A stretch of 64,000 bases of DNA from Bacillus sp. V59.32b. Its GTDB lineage: Bacteria > Bacillota > Bacilli > Bacillales > DSM-1321. A model generated the notes under the pieces. That model was given only the letters and a program-made list of their open reading frames with translations, ran no database searches and was not told where the DNA came from. Position numbers and translations under genes: made by a program. The stretch is taken from NCBI RefSeq assembly GCF_003429085.1, contig NZ_QVTC01000004.1:1-64000 (forward strand). The letters run 5' to 3'. Positions 9,642 through 18,234 of this stretch are shown here, one piece after another; within the stretch, counting starts at the first letter, position 1, and every line of letters starts with the position of its first letter.

Positions 9642-10145
9642 TTAAATCACCCCATCCTTCCATATATAAGGTTTCATATTTACCATAAAGCATTTTTTCA
9701 TGTTGTCGATGTGCCCCCATGTTCATATCAGTGTTTATTTTCCACAATAAACAGCAGTGAAACATTCCTATACCAATGATAAACTGTACCAATCAAAATG
9801 ACAAACAATATAATACAATGCTTTATTTAGTTTTAATTTTACATAACAACTTTTAATTCGTCAATTAGTTAGAACTACAACTTTACACCATTGATAGCGT
9901 TTTTATATGACTTATTACACATCACCTTTTTTGAAACTGTTATACAATAATTTTTAAGTCTGTATTATATAAAAATGTTTCTTCAGGCTTCCAGGCCTGC
10001 AAAGAATTAAGTTTATATAATTTTCAACTCTCGTCATAAAGGGTGTCCAATCGGATTTTGGTTTAATCATTATCTTTTTAACACGTCATATTATTATAGT
10101 GGAAAAGAATTTTTTCGCTTTTAATAATAACTGAGCGCCTACTAA
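9642..10145. other. AT-rich intergenic region upstream of pdhA
   Basis: About 500 bp between pdhA and ykyA with no convincing gene. It holds the pdhA promoter (9836-9864) and a long AT-rich leader. No riboswitch, cre match or strong inverted repeat was recognised. Confidence 0.5.
9836..9864 (-). promoter_or_regulatory. Putative sigma-A promoter of pdhABCD
   Basis: Read on the minus strand: -35 TTGACG (9864-9859), 17-bp spacer, -10 TAAAAT (9841-9836). It is the best sigma-A match upstream of pdhA. The leader would be roughly 190 nt. Confidence 0.5.
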
Positions 10146-10177
10146 TAAAAAAGCAAGCTCATCTGAGCCTGCTTTTT
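10146..10177 (-). terminator. Terminator of ykyA
   Basis: AAGCAGGCTCA pairs with TGAGCTTGCTT on the minus strand with a short loop, followed by a T-run, immediately after the stop codon. Confidence 0.75.
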
Positions 10178-10830
10178 TATTTAATATCTTTGGTTTCAAT
10201 TCCGGCGTTTTCATAAAAAGCCTTCTTCTCTTGATTGTACTGCTCCGTTTCAGTATTGAACTTTTCGCTTGCTTCCAAGACCTTTTGATAGGCTACATTG
10301 ATTTTATCAATTTGCGCCTGGAGCTCGTCCATCTTCAAGTCTTCTTTTTTGAATAGCCCATAAAGCTCTTTATCAAGAGCAATACTTTCTTTATAGGACT
10401 TGTACACGTCCTCGTGAGCTGCATAGCGGCTTTCCATGGTCGCTTTAAGCTCTTCAGCCTGCTCCTTGAGTTTTTGATCGTCGATATCTTTAATTTCATC
10501 AGCTATTTTACTGAACTCTTCCTTAGAATCTTTAATGCTAGTATGCTCTTTTTCTATCAGCTTCTCGCGTTCTTGAATATTTTTCAACGCCTCATCGGAC
10601 AATTTGACAATTTGGTCGAATTCCTTCATGCCCAGTTTGATAATTTGATCATATAATTGCTTTTCCTTTTTTTCTGATTCTGTAATTGGCATTTGCTGCT
10701 CTTCAAATCCCCTCTCTTTTTCCACCGCTTCCTCAAGGATGGAATGGATTTGTTCTTCCGGTGCGCTGCATCCGGAAATTAAAACAGTTGAAAACAATAT
10801 CACAGCGATACTACTAAAGCCCTTTAACAC
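10177..10830 (-). CDS. ykyA: YkyA-family coiled-coil lipoprotein
   Basis: A 217-aa predicted lipoprotein: short N-terminal hydrophobic signal, lipobox LISGC, then an almost wholly charged Lys/Glu-rich helical region that should form a coiled coil. This fits the YkyA putative cell-wall-binding lipoprotein family, found next to pdhA in B. subtilis. GTG at 10830 follows GGGGGG at about seven bases. Sixty upstream in-frame bases encode polar residues without a ribosome site and were excluded. The function is not known. Confidence 0.75.
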   Translation of the reverse strand: MLKGFSSIAVILFSTVLISGCSAPEEQIHSILEEAVEKERGFEEQQMPITESEKKEKQLYDQIIKLGMKEFDQIVKLSDEALKNIQEREKLIEKEHTSIKDSKEEFSKIADEIKDIDDQKLKEQAEELKATMESRYAAHEDVYKSYKESIALDKELYGLFKKEDLKMDELQAQIDKINVAYQKVLEASEKFNTETEQYNQEKKAFYENAGIETKDIK

Positions 10831-11091
10831 TACTAATCCCCCCAATTGATCACATTTTCTACTATACTGGATATCCGAAGGCTTTGACAATAGTAGACTA
10901 TCCTCTGCCGTCTGGATAAATTTTCAAATAACCCGCGAAATTACCTTTTTAAGGGATACCAGACCATTATATGCCTTTGGAATTTATTTATGTACTAGGC
11001 TTTGGCCTATACAGAATCCAGCCGGGAGCATAGGCTGTAGTACATCGTTCCAAAAGGGATGATTAACAAAAAAATTCAGGAGGAATCCCGT

Positions 11092-11268
11092 ATGTATCAT
11101 GGAAGTCAAGGAAATGACATGTATAATGTATCACCTTATTCCGGCCAAGACTGTTGCTACCCTGTTGCCGGATATGGCTATGGCGACAATGGATGCGGCA
11201 ATCATTTCGCCTTAATCGTCGTCTTGTTCATTTTGCTTATTATAGTAGGTGCATTCTGTAAATTTTAA
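11092..11268 (+). CDS. YjcZ-family small sporulation-type membrane peptide
   Basis: A 58-aa protein: a Tyr/Gly/Cys-rich N-terminal half ([12 protein letters not shown]..., [10 protein letters not shown]) followed by one membrane segment with the signature [18 protein letters not shown]. This is the hallmark of YjcZ/YrbG-type peptides of Bacillus, often linked with sporulation. ATG at 11092 follows AGGAGG at eight bases. An in-frame ATG at 11059 would read through that site. It is monocistronic. Confidence 0.8.
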   Translation: MYHGSQGNDMYNVSPYSGQDCCYPVAGYGYGDNGCGNHFALIVVLFILLIIVGAFCKF

Positions 11269-11323
11269 TCCTGGACCATCCCTAATATTTACCCATGATT
11301 AAGAATGATAAGCAAGTTATCCT

Positions 11324-11364
11324 GAGGTGATTGGATAGTGATTAAGTTCAATCACCTCTTTTAA
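11324..11364 (+). terminator. Terminator of the YjcZ-type gene
   Basis: GAGGTGATTG (11324-11333) pairs with CAATCACCTC (11349-11358), followed by TTTTAAT. Confidence 0.7.
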
Positions 11365-11445
11365 TCGGCATTGATTAACTTTTGCAACCTGTTTTGGTAG
11401 ACTACATATTATATATAGATACTTAATTTAAATTGAGGTGCAATC

Positions 11446-12000
11446 ATGATTACAATGAAAGATATTATTAAAGAGGGGCATCCTACTCTCCGCAAGACAG
11501 CCGAAGAGGTTACTCTCCCCGCTTCAAAGGAAGAGAAAGAAACCCTTGCCAGCTTGCTTGAGTATGTCAAAAACAGCCAGAATCCCGATATGGTTGAAGA
11601 ATACGGGCTAAGACCCGGGATTGGCCTCGCTGCTCCGCAAATCAATGTTTCTAAACGGATGCTCGCCGTCCATCTTGCCGATGACGATGAGAAACCATTC
11701 AGTTATGCCTTATTTAATCCTAAAATCATCAGCCATTCCATCGAGAAAGCCTATTTAACCTCAGGTGAGGGATGCCTTTCTGTCGATCGGCAGGTCCCAG
11801 GGTTTGTTCCGCGTTACGCAAGAATTACCGTGACCGGAACAACGTTGGAAGGAGAAAAAATTACCATACGTCTAAAAGGTCTTCCTGCCATCGTTTTTCA
11901 GCACGAAATTGATCATTTAAACGGTATCATGTTTTACGATCATATCAATGAAGATGACCCCTTTGAAATCTTAGAGGAAGCAAAAGCAATTGAAAGATGA
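11446..12000 (+). CDS. defB: Peptide deformylase
   Basis: Removes the formyl group from the N-terminal methionine of nascent proteins. The 184-aa product has all three metal/active-site motifs: GIGLAAPQ (about residue 64), EGCLSV and HEIDHL. The length and the insertion before motif 1 fit the larger DefB/YkrB type of Gram-positives. ATG follows TTGAGGTG at six bases. A second Met codon (residue 4) is an alternative start. It is convergent with the HAD phosphatase gene across a shared terminator. Confidence 0.95.
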   Translation: MITMKDIIKEGHPTLRKTAEEVTLPASKEEKETLASLLEYVKNSQNPDMVEEYGLRPGIGLAAPQINVSKRMLAVHLADDDEKPFSYALFNPKIISHSIEKAYLTSGEGCLSVDRQVPGFVPRYARITVTGTTLEGEKITIRLKGLPAIVFQHEIDHLNGIMFYDHINEDDPFEILEEAKAIER

Positions 12001-12038
12001 AAAACAGGAGCCCGGCTTGTGCCGGGCTCCTGTTTTTA
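12001..12038. terminator. Bidirectional terminator between defB and ykrA
   Basis: AACAGGAGCCCGGC and GCCGGGCTCCTGTT form a perfect 14-bp stem with a tight loop, flanked by AAAA and TTTTT. Confidence 0.85.
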
Positions 12039-12803
12039 GATTAAATTAAAATGCTTTAACCCCTTATAAATCCCATCATCGCTTACATCATCGGTTACAT
12101 AATCGGCAAACGTCTTCACCTCATCCAAGGCGTTTCCCATCGCAATGCCATGGCCGACTGTCTCAAGCATTTCGACATCATTTAACCCATCGCCAAAAGC
12201 ATAGACATCCTCAAGCTTAAATCCTGCCCTATCGATGAGAATCTTAATTCCTTGTGCCTTAGAACCGCCATTTGGCAAAACATCCAAGGAATATTCGTGC
12301 CAGCGGATGAAACGGAACTGTTCATATTTTCCTTCATACAGTTTTTGCTCTACATCCGTACAGAATAATAAGGATTGATAAATCTCCCTGTTCCGATAAA
12401 ACGTATCATCCTTTTCCGGATGTGGGAAATGGAGGCTTCCCATTGCTTCTTCTATTCTTTTATGATGATCTACACTTGCTTTCATGGTCTTTTCGGTCAT
12501 GAAAATCATCGGTGTGTTATTATTAGCCGCATCTTTATGGAGTTGCTCCAGCTGAGTCTCAGATAACGGATTTTTATAAATGACCTCGTTTTCAAATACA
12601 ACATACTGCCCGTTATAGCTAACATATGTATCAATGTCTAGTTCATCCCGTAAATATTCAAACATAAAAGGAGCCCTGCCTGTTGAAATCGCAACGAAAG
12701 TTCCATTTTCCTGCAATGCCTTGATGCCCTCTTTCGTGGACGATGGAAGCTTTTTATCATCATCTAGCAATGTTCCATCTATATCAAAAAATACAATTTT
12801 CAA
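12036..12803 (-). CDS. ykrA: Cof-type HAD hydrolase
   Basis: A 255-aa HAD-superfamily phosphatase of the Cof subfamily. Motif I FFDIDGTLLDD lies at the N-terminus, motif II is AISTGR, there is a Cof-type cap domain, and motif IV is GDGLNDVEML with the following AMGNA. The TTG at 12803 is placed about ten bases after AAGGAT and gives MKIVFFDIDG; the GTG at 12812 overlaps the ribosome site. It corresponds in position to B. subtilis ykrA, next to the deformylase. The substrate is unknown. Confidence 0.85.
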   Translation of the reverse strand: MKIVFFDIDGTLLDDDKKLPSSTKEGIKALQENGTFVAISTGRAPFMFEYLRDELDIDTYVSYNGQYVVFENEVIYKNPLSETQLEQLHKDAANNNTPMIFMTEKTMKASVDHHKRIEEAMGSLHFPHPEKDDTFYRNREIYQSLLFCTDVEQKLYEGKYEQFRFIRWHEYSLDVLPNGGSKAQGIKILIDRAGFKLEDVYAFGDGLNDVEMLETVGHGIAMGNALDEVKTFADYVTDDVSDDGIYKGLKHFNLI

Positions 12804-13021
12804 TCTTTCCACATCCTTACTTTCAATACTGCTTTTATTTTACTGCCAAAAAAGCACAGAATATGTACCCATTTAACCCTTCACCACGACTTCTGTCAAG
12901 GCTTAGCTTCTCTGAAAACATTTTTCCAATATAAGTAACGGAATAATTTCTCCTAAATACATATGCTTATACTAAAATCACTAAATTTCCCGAAAATCAG
13001 CTTGTGTCTGCAAAACACGTA

Positions 13022-13049
13022 TTTACTTTATTTTATATTCCTTTACAAT
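13022..13049 (+). promoter_or_regulatory. Putative promoter of the 23-aa peptide gene
   Basis: TTTACT (13022-13027), 16-bp spacer, TACAAT (13044-13049), 25 bp before the ribosome-bound small ORF. Confidence 0.4.
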
Positions 13050-13074
13050 AAAGATAAGGGGAGTGTGATCCACC

Positions 13075-13146
13075 ATGTTAAAAAGACTGCGTAAGAGACT
13101 GCAAAAACAGTGGAACGGACTATTACGAAAAAAAACAATCGCATGA
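13075..13146 (+). CDS. Possible very small basic peptide
   Basis: A 23-codon frame beginning MLKRLRKRLQKQW and ending KKTIA, rich in Arg/Lys and likely amphipathic. AAGGGGAGTG lies nine bases or so upstream, a promoter-like sequence precedes it and a hairpin terminator follows, so it sits in a complete transcription unit. I do not recognise the family. It could be a regulatory or membrane-active peptide, or the unit could be an RNA whose ORF is incidental. Confidence 0.4.
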   Translation: MLKRLRKRLQKQWNGLLRKKTIA

Positions 13147-13159
13147 TTTTGTTTATCGG

Positions 13160-13193
13160 GCCCTTCAAAACTTGCGAAGGGCTTCTTCCTTAT
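13160..13193 (+). terminator. Terminator after the 23-aa peptide
   Basis: GCCCTTC (13160-13166) and GAAGGGC (13176-13182) followed by TTCTTCCTTATT. Confidence 0.6.
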
Positions 13194-13331
13194 TGTAAAG
13201 TCTTTTCATGCTACCTTTTACTAACATAAGAAATACATACTTCATTTAGCATGATCAGGTAACACATGAAAAAATTGTTGTTTTTATATATAATGAAAAA
13301 AGCAATTAAAAAGATGATAGGAGGAATAATA

Positions 13332-13544
13332 GTGATTTTTAAGGTATACTACCAGGGAGATGCATCAGAAGTAGCTGTTCGAGAGCATACTAAAACTATG
13401 TATGTTGAGGGAGAAACGGAGCGGGATATCCGTTTAAAGATTAAACATGAGCCTTTTAATATTGAATACATCCAACCTGTGACCGGGGCATATTTGGATT
13501 ACGAAAAAGAACAAAATGAAGACTTTAAAGTATTGGAGCTATAG
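13332..13544 (+). CDS. rpoY: RNA polymerase epsilon subunit
   Basis: A 70-aa small subunit bound to RNA polymerase in Firmicutes (YkzG/DUF1447). It has the family pattern: IFKVYYQ at the start, RE.T.TMYVEGE.ERD, FNIEYI.PV.GAYLDYE and the terminal FKVLEL. GTG at 13332 follows AGGAGG at about eight bases; an in-frame ATG at 13266 would add an AT-rich upstream stretch lacking a ribosome site. It ends three bases before rnjA and is almost certainly co-transcribed with it, as in B. subtilis. Confidence 0.93.
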   Translation: MIFKVYYQGDASEVAVREHTKTMYVEGETERDIRLKIKHEPFNIEYIQPVTGAYLDYEKEQNEDFKVLEL

Positions 13545-13547
13545 AAT

Positions 13548-15215
13548 ATGAAATTTGTTAAAAATGATCAAACAGCGGTTTTCGCTTTGGGCGGTTTAGG
13601 CGAAATCGGAAAAAACACCTATGCCGTACAATTCCAGGATGAAATCATTGTCATCGATGCTGGAATTAAATTTCCAGAGGATGAGCTTCTCGGGATCGAT
13701 TATGTCATTCCTGATTACAGCTATTTAGCAAAAAATGTAGAAAAAATTAAAGGCCTGTTCATCACCCATGGCCATGAAGACCATATTGGTGGAATTCCTT
13801 ACCTTTTAAGAGAAGTGAATATTCCTGTTTACGGTGGAAAGCTTGCCCTTGGATTATTAAGAAACAAACTCGAGGAGCATGGCCTACTTCGTCAGACTAA
13901 AATGATCGAATTTCAGGAAGATGATGTCATTAAGTTCAGAAAAACATCTGTATCCTTTTTCAGGACAACCCATAGTATTCCTGATTCCTATGGCATCGTG
14001 GTAAAGACACCTCCTGGCCAAATAGTCCACACCGGAGATTTCAAATTCGACTTTACTCCTGTCGGAGAACCGGCAAACCTGACTAAAATGGCTGAAATCG
14101 GCAAAGAAGGAGTGCTTTGCCTTCTATCCGATAGTACGAATAGTGAAGTGCCGCACTTTACAATGTCGGAAAGGCGGGTCGGCGACACTATCGACGATAT
14201 TTTCCGCAAGGTGGATGGACGTATCATATTTGCCACTTTCGCATCAAATATCCACAGGCTGCAGCAGGTTGTTGAAGCAGCCGTAGTCAATGGACGTAAA
14301 GTTGCTGTTTTCGGCAGAAGCATGGAAGCTGCAATTAATATCGGTCTTGATCTCGGGTACATTAATGCACCAAAGGATACTTTCATAGAGGCAAATCAAA
14401 TCAATAAACTGCCTGCTAACCGGGTGACGATCCTTTGTACCGGTAGCCAGGGAGAACCTATGGCCGCTTTATCAAGGATCGCCAACGGTACACATCGACA
14501 AATTCAAATTATTCCTGGAGACACGGTTGTCTTTTCTTCCTCTCCAATCCCTGGGAATACGATAAGTGTATCAAGAACAATCAATATGCTGTATCGTGCA
14601 GGGGCGGAAGTTATTGCAGGCAAATTAAGTGATATCCATACATCCGGTCACGGTGGACAGGAAGAACAAAAACTCATGCTTCGCCTGATAAAACCAAAAT
14701 TTTTCATGCCTATACACGGGGAATACCGCATGCAGAAAATGCATACGAAGCATGCTATCGATTGCGGAGTCCCTGAAGAAAACTGCTTCATTATGGACAA
14801 CGGAGAAGTTCTTGCACTAAGCGAGGATGCCGCGCAGGTTGCAGGAAAGATACCTTCTGGATCCGTTTATATCGATGGAAGCGGAATCGGCGATATCGGG
14901 AATATCGTTTTACGCGACCGCCGCATCCTCTCAGAAGAAGGGCTTGTCGTTGTCGTGGTCAGCATCAATATGAAGGATTTCAAAATTTCAGCGGGTCCTG
15001 ACCTTATCTCCCGAGGCTTTGTTTATATGAGGGAGTCAGGCGACCTTATCAATGATGCCCAGACTTTAATTACAAAACATTTGAACAAAGTGATGGAAAG
15101 AAAAACGACACAATGGGCCGAAATCAAAAATGAAATTACAGACACGTTGGCGCCGTTCCTTTATGAGAAAACGAAACGCCGCCCAATGATTTTACCAATC
15201 ATTATGGAAGTGTAA
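13548..15215 (+). CDS. rnjA: Ribonuclease J1
   Basis: A 555-aa beta-CASP metallo-beta-lactamase RNase with 5'-3' exonuclease and endonuclease activity, central to mRNA turnover and 16S rRNA maturation. Zinc ligands lie in HGHEDHIGG (H74, H76, D78, H79). Further motifs are [15 protein letters not shown], the beta-CASP block [11 protein letters not shown] and HTSGHG. The length and the start [23 protein letters not shown] are as for RNase J1. It is preceded by rpoY and followed by a strong terminator. SR1P, encoded at 1909, is reported to modulate RNase J1 through GapA in B. subtilis. Confidence 0.97.
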   Translation: MKFVKNDQTAVFALGGLGEIGKNTYAVQFQDEIIVIDAGIKFPEDELLGIDYVIPDYSYLAKNVEKIKGLFITHGHEDHIGGIPYLLREVNIPVYGGKLALGLLRNKLEEHGLLRQTKMIEFQEDDVIKFRKTSVSFFRTTHSIPDSYGIVVKTPPGQIVHTGDFKFDFTPVGEPANLTKMAEIGKEGVLCLLSDSTNSEVPHFTMSERRVGDTIDDIFRKVDGRIIFATFASNIHRLQQVVEAAVVNGRKVAVFGRSMEAAINIGLDLGYINAPKDTFIEANQINKLPANRVTILCTGSQGEPMAALSRIANGTHRQIQIIPGDTVVFSSSPIPGNTISVSRTINMLYRAGAEVIAGKLSDIHTSGHGGQEEQKLMLRLIKPKFFMPIHGEYRMQKMHTKHAIDCGVPEENCFIMDNGEVLALSEDAAQVAGKIPSGSVYIDGSGIGDIGNIVLRDRRILSEEGLVVVVVSINMKDFKISAGPDLISRGFVYMRESGDLINDAQTLITKHLNKVMERKTTQWAEIKNEITDTLAPFLYEKTKRRPMILPIIMEV

Positions 15216-15221
15216 ATAATA

Positions 15222-15256
15222 AAACCCGCTCCGGTTTCGGAGCGGGTTTTGTGTTT
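15222..15256 (+). terminator. Terminator of rpoY-rnjA
   Basis: AAACCCGCTCCG and CGGAGCGGGTTT form a perfect stem followed by TGTGTTT. Confidence 0.85.
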
Positions 15257-15350
15257 GTTTATAAAAAAATATCCTTTAGTAGCTTTGAAGTTTGGAGCAT
15301 CAACTTACCATAGACCGTGCGTTCTTAGTCGGCCAGACACCCAAACTCAT

Positions 15351-16592
15351 GAGCGGTGTTCTGAATTTATGAGCGATTATCCGAATATATGAGCGATCGC
15401 CTGAATTAACGAACAATTAACCGAATATATGAGCGGTGTCCTGAATTTATGAGAGATTATCCAAATATATGAGCGATCGTCCGAATTTACGAGCGATTAT
15501 CCGATTATATGAGCGATGTCCTGAATTTACGAGCGATTATCCAAATATATGAGCGATCGCCGAATTTACGAGCGATTATCCGATTATATGAGCGATCGCC
15601 CGAATTTACGAGCGATTATCCAATTATATGAGCGATCGCCCGAATTTGCGAGCGATTATCCAAATATATGAGCGATCGCCCGAATTTATGAGCGATTATC
15701 CAATTATATGAGCGATCGCCAGAATTTACGAGCGATTATCCGATTATATGAGCGGTGTCCCGAATTTATGAGCGATTATCCAAATACATGAGCGATCGCC
15801 GAATTTACGAGCGATTATCCAATTATATGAGCGATCGCCCGAATTTACGAGCGATTATCCGATTATATGAGCGGTGTCCTGAATTTATGAGTGATTATCC
15901 AAATATATGAGCGATCGCCCGAATTTACGAGCGATTATCCAATTATATGAGCGATCGCCGAATTTACAAGCGATTATCTAAATATATGAGCGGTCGCCCA
16001 AATTTGCGAGCGATTATCCAAATATATGAGCGATCGCCCGAATTTATGAGCGATTATCCAATTATATGAGCGATCGCCAGAATTTACGAGCGATTATCCG
16101 ATTATATGAGCGGTGTCCCGAATTTATGAGCGATTATCCAAATACATGAGCGATCGCCGAATTTACGAGCGATTATCCAATTATATGAGCGATCGCCCGA
16201 ATTTACGAGCGATTATCCGATTATATGAGCGGTGTCCTGAATTTATGAGTGATTATCCAATTATATGAGCGATCGCCCGAATTTACGAGCGATTATCCAA
16301 ATATATGAGCGATCGCCCGAATTTACGAACGATTATCCGATTATATGAGTGATGTCCTGAATTTACGAGCGATTATCCAAATATATGAGCGATCGCCCGA
16401 ATTTACGAACGATTATCCGAATATACTGAGCGGTGTCCTGAATTTATGAGCGATTATCCAATTATATGAGCGATCGCCCGAATTTACGAGCGATTATCCG
16501 ATTATATGAGCGGTGTCCTGAATTTATGAGCGATTATCCAAATATATGAGCGATCGCCCGAATTTACGAGCGATTATCCGATTATATGAGCG
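15351..16592. repeat. Tandem array of about 62 units of 20 bp
   Basis: Continuous head-to-tail array. Two 20-bp half-units mostly alternate: GAGCGATCGCCCGAATTTAC and GAGCGATTATCCAATTATAT, making a 40-bp period. A third variant, GAGCGGTGTCCTGAATTTAT, recurs about every 80-120 bp. The 20-bp phase is kept except at a few 19-bp units (a missing C near 15560, 15800, 15960 and 16157) and one 21-bp unit near 16425. It is not coding: 40 is not a multiple of three and stops occur in every frame. It lies between the rnjA terminator and the 3' end of ktrC. GCGATCGC occurs 19 times. Confidence 0.95.
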
Positions 16593-16636
16593 ATAGCCGT
16601 AGGGTTAGCCAATGCACACTTCTTTAGCTATGATAC

Positions 16637-17296
16637 TTATTCAATAACTTTTCTCTCAAAACGGGTAATATCGGTATCAGCCCCGATCACGATCAGGATG
16701 TCGCCTTTTATGATCTGGTCATTCGCCTGAGGAGAGACAATGATTTCATTTCCTCTTTTAATCGCTACTATATTAATGCCGTAACGGGCACGAACATCCA
16801 TATCGATGATAGAGTTTCCATCAATTTTATCATTGGCTACGATCTCCACGATAGAATGCTCATCCGACAGTTCCAAATAATCAAGCACATTATTGGAGAC
16901 TATACTATGTGCTATGCGCCGTCCCATGTCACGTTCAGGGTGGACAACATGGTCCGCGCCAATTTTACGAAGCACTTTTTCATGATAGTCATTTTGGGCT
17001 TTAGCGGTAATATTATTAACTCCAAGCTCTTTTAACATAAGTGTGGTTAAAATACTTGCCTGGATATTGTCACCGATTGCGACGATGACATGATCAAAAT
17101 TCCGGATCCCAAGGCTTCTTAATACGGACTCATCCGTTGTATCGCCCACTACAGCATGTGAAGCAATCATCGCGAATTCGCTTACCCTGTCTTCATCCAT
17201 ATCAATTGCCAAAACTTCCATACCCTCTTCAGCCAGAGTCTTGCAAATGCTTCCGCCAAAACGGCCCAGTCCAATAACAGCAAACTCCTTTTTCAC
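16637..17296 (-). CDS. ktrC: Potassium uptake regulatory subunit KtrC (RCK/TrkA type)
   Basis: Cytoplasmic gating ring subunit of a Ktr potassium channel, partnering a KtrD/KtrB-type membrane protein not seen in this window. The 219-aa product has an RCK_N Rossmann domain (VIGLGRFGGS near residue 7; acidic residue at the end of the second strand in AIDMDED) and an RCK_C domain (about 140-219). RCK_C domains of this family bind c-di-AMP. The GTG start follows TGGAGGT. The three-hairpin repeat at 17341-17482 lies in its upstream region and may be in its leader. Confidence 0.9.
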   Translation of the reverse strand: MKKEFAVIGLGRFGGSICKTLAEEGMEVLAIDMDEDRVSEFAMIASHAVVGDTTDESVLRSLGIRNFDHVIVAIGDNIQASILTTLMLKELGVNNITAKAQNDYHEKVLRKIGADHVVHPERDMGRRIAHSIVSNNVLDYLELSDEHSIVEIVANDKIDGNSIIDMDVRARYGINIVAIKRGNEIIVSPQANDQIIKGDILIVIGADTDITRFERKVIE

Positions 17297-17340
17297 TGCA
17301 ATACCTCCAGATTAGTTGAACTAACGCATTAATAAAATTG

Positions 17341-17482
17341 TATATTCTTGGATCATTCATGTGAAACTTTTGTTTCACATGCCTTTCAGCAAAGCTGAAA
17401 GGTTGCTCCAATTGCATAGGCTGAGGGGAAAGCTCGCTTTCCCCTCAGCCTATGCAATTGGGACTAATGATCCAAAAATATA
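17341..17482 (+). repeat. Three-hairpin 142-bp element, copy 1
   Basis: Imperfect terminal inverted repeats, TATATTCTTGGATCATT (17341-17357) and AATGATCCAAAAATATA (17466-17482), enclose three consecutive hairpins. These are GTGAAAC/GTTTCAC, CCTTTCAGC/GCTGAAAGG, and a 26-bp stem beginning CCAATTGCATAGG. A second copy of identical length lies at 50909-51050 in the other orientation. It is non-coding and MITE-like. It sits between ktrC and the ykuV terminator, probably within the ktrC leader. Confidence 0.8.
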
Positions 17483-17572
17483 TTGCTGAACCAGCTTTAT
17501 ACTGATAAATTCAACTTTATATAATAAGTCATGCTCCTATTTTATCACAAAGCGATTATTTTTTTCATTATC

Positions 17573-17603
17573 GAAAAGAGCTGATGAAATCTTCATCAGC
17601 TCA
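17573..17603 (-). terminator. Terminator of ykuV
   Basis: GAGCTGATGAA and TTCATCAGCTC form the stem; TTTTCG follows on the minus strand. Confidence 0.7.
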
Positions 17604-17608
17604 TCCGC

Positions 17609-18064
17609 TTATTCTGACTTTTCATTTTCGTCCAGCACACGATTTACGCGCTTTTCAAGCATTTTCATACCGCTGCCGCCCGCTTGGAAGTGACGGAGCT
17701 TTCCTTCCTTATCAAATACGTAATAAGCAGGTACGTATTGATTTTCGAAGGCATCGTTTAATTTTAATTCACTGTCAACAAAAATCGGCTGGATGATGCC
17801 ATGTTCCTCCGCTACCTTTTTGATGTCATCGAGATTCAAATCGTCTTCAGAACGCGGCATATGAACGGCTACTACGTTTAACTTATCTTTGTAATTGTCT
17901 CTGAATTCATTGACCTGCGGCATAGCTTCCTTGCATAAATGGCAGCTAACAGACCAGAAATGAATCAAGGTAGGTTTTTCACCGACCAATTGATCTTTGG
18001 TAACTTGTTCGTTTATCCACGCAGTTTCACCAGTTAATTCCGGCATTAATTCACGTAATTTCAC
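17609..18064 (-). CDS. ykuV: Thioredoxin-fold thiol-disulfide oxidoreductase YkuV
   Basis: A 151-aa cytoplasmic thioredoxin-like protein of the AhpC-TSA/ResA fold. The redox motif is CHLC (C41, C44) in FWSVSCHLCKEAMPQ, and the cis-proline region is QYVPAYYVFD. There is no signal peptide. In B. subtilis it neighbours the peroxiredoxin ykuU, as here, where only a 170-bp gap with repeat copy D separates them. ATG follows TTGGAGGAAT at eight bases. It probably reduces disulfides in an oxidative-stress setting. Confidence 0.88.
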   Translation of the reverse strand: MKLRELMPELTGETAWINEQVTKDQLVGEKPTLIHFWSVSCHLCKEAMPQVNEFRDNYKDKLNVVAVHMPRSEDDLNLDDIKKVAEEHGIIQPIFVDSELKLNDAFENQYVPAYYVFDKEGKLRHFQAGGSGMKMLEKRVNRVLDENEKSE

Positions 18065-18103
18065 AGCTTATTCCTCCAAAGTTATTCAGGTTTTTAACTA
18101 TTA

Positions 18104-18180
18104 GTAAAGAAAACTCGCCCATTGGCGAGCAGGCGTAGTTGTACCTATCTGATGAAAAAGTATATACTTTCCTATTTGCC
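18104..18180 (+). repeat. Dispersed hairpin repeat, copy D
   Basis: AAAGAAAACTCGCC, a short CCATTGGCGAGC palindrome, GGCGTAGTTGTACCTATCTG, then AAAGTATATACTTTCCTAT. It is a shorter copy that keeps both ends of the family and lies between ykuV and ykuU. Confidence 0.65.
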
Positions 18181-18211
18181 AAAAAAGGCCTAACATGGAG
18201 TTAGGCCTTTT
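18181..18211 (-). terminator. Terminator of ykuU
   Basis: AAGGCCTAAC/GTTAGGCCTT stem with a 5-base loop, followed by a T-run on the minus strand. It separates ykuU from ykuV. Confidence 0.75.
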
Positions 18212-18234
18212 ATTTAATTGCTTCTAAAATTAAA

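Noticed and set aside
15351-16592. CRISPR array
   Set aside because: The units are contiguous and all similar, with no unique spacers, and no cas genes are present.
15351-16592. Repetitive protein gene
   Set aside because: The 40-bp period is not a multiple of three, so frames rotate and every frame meets stops within about 120 bp.
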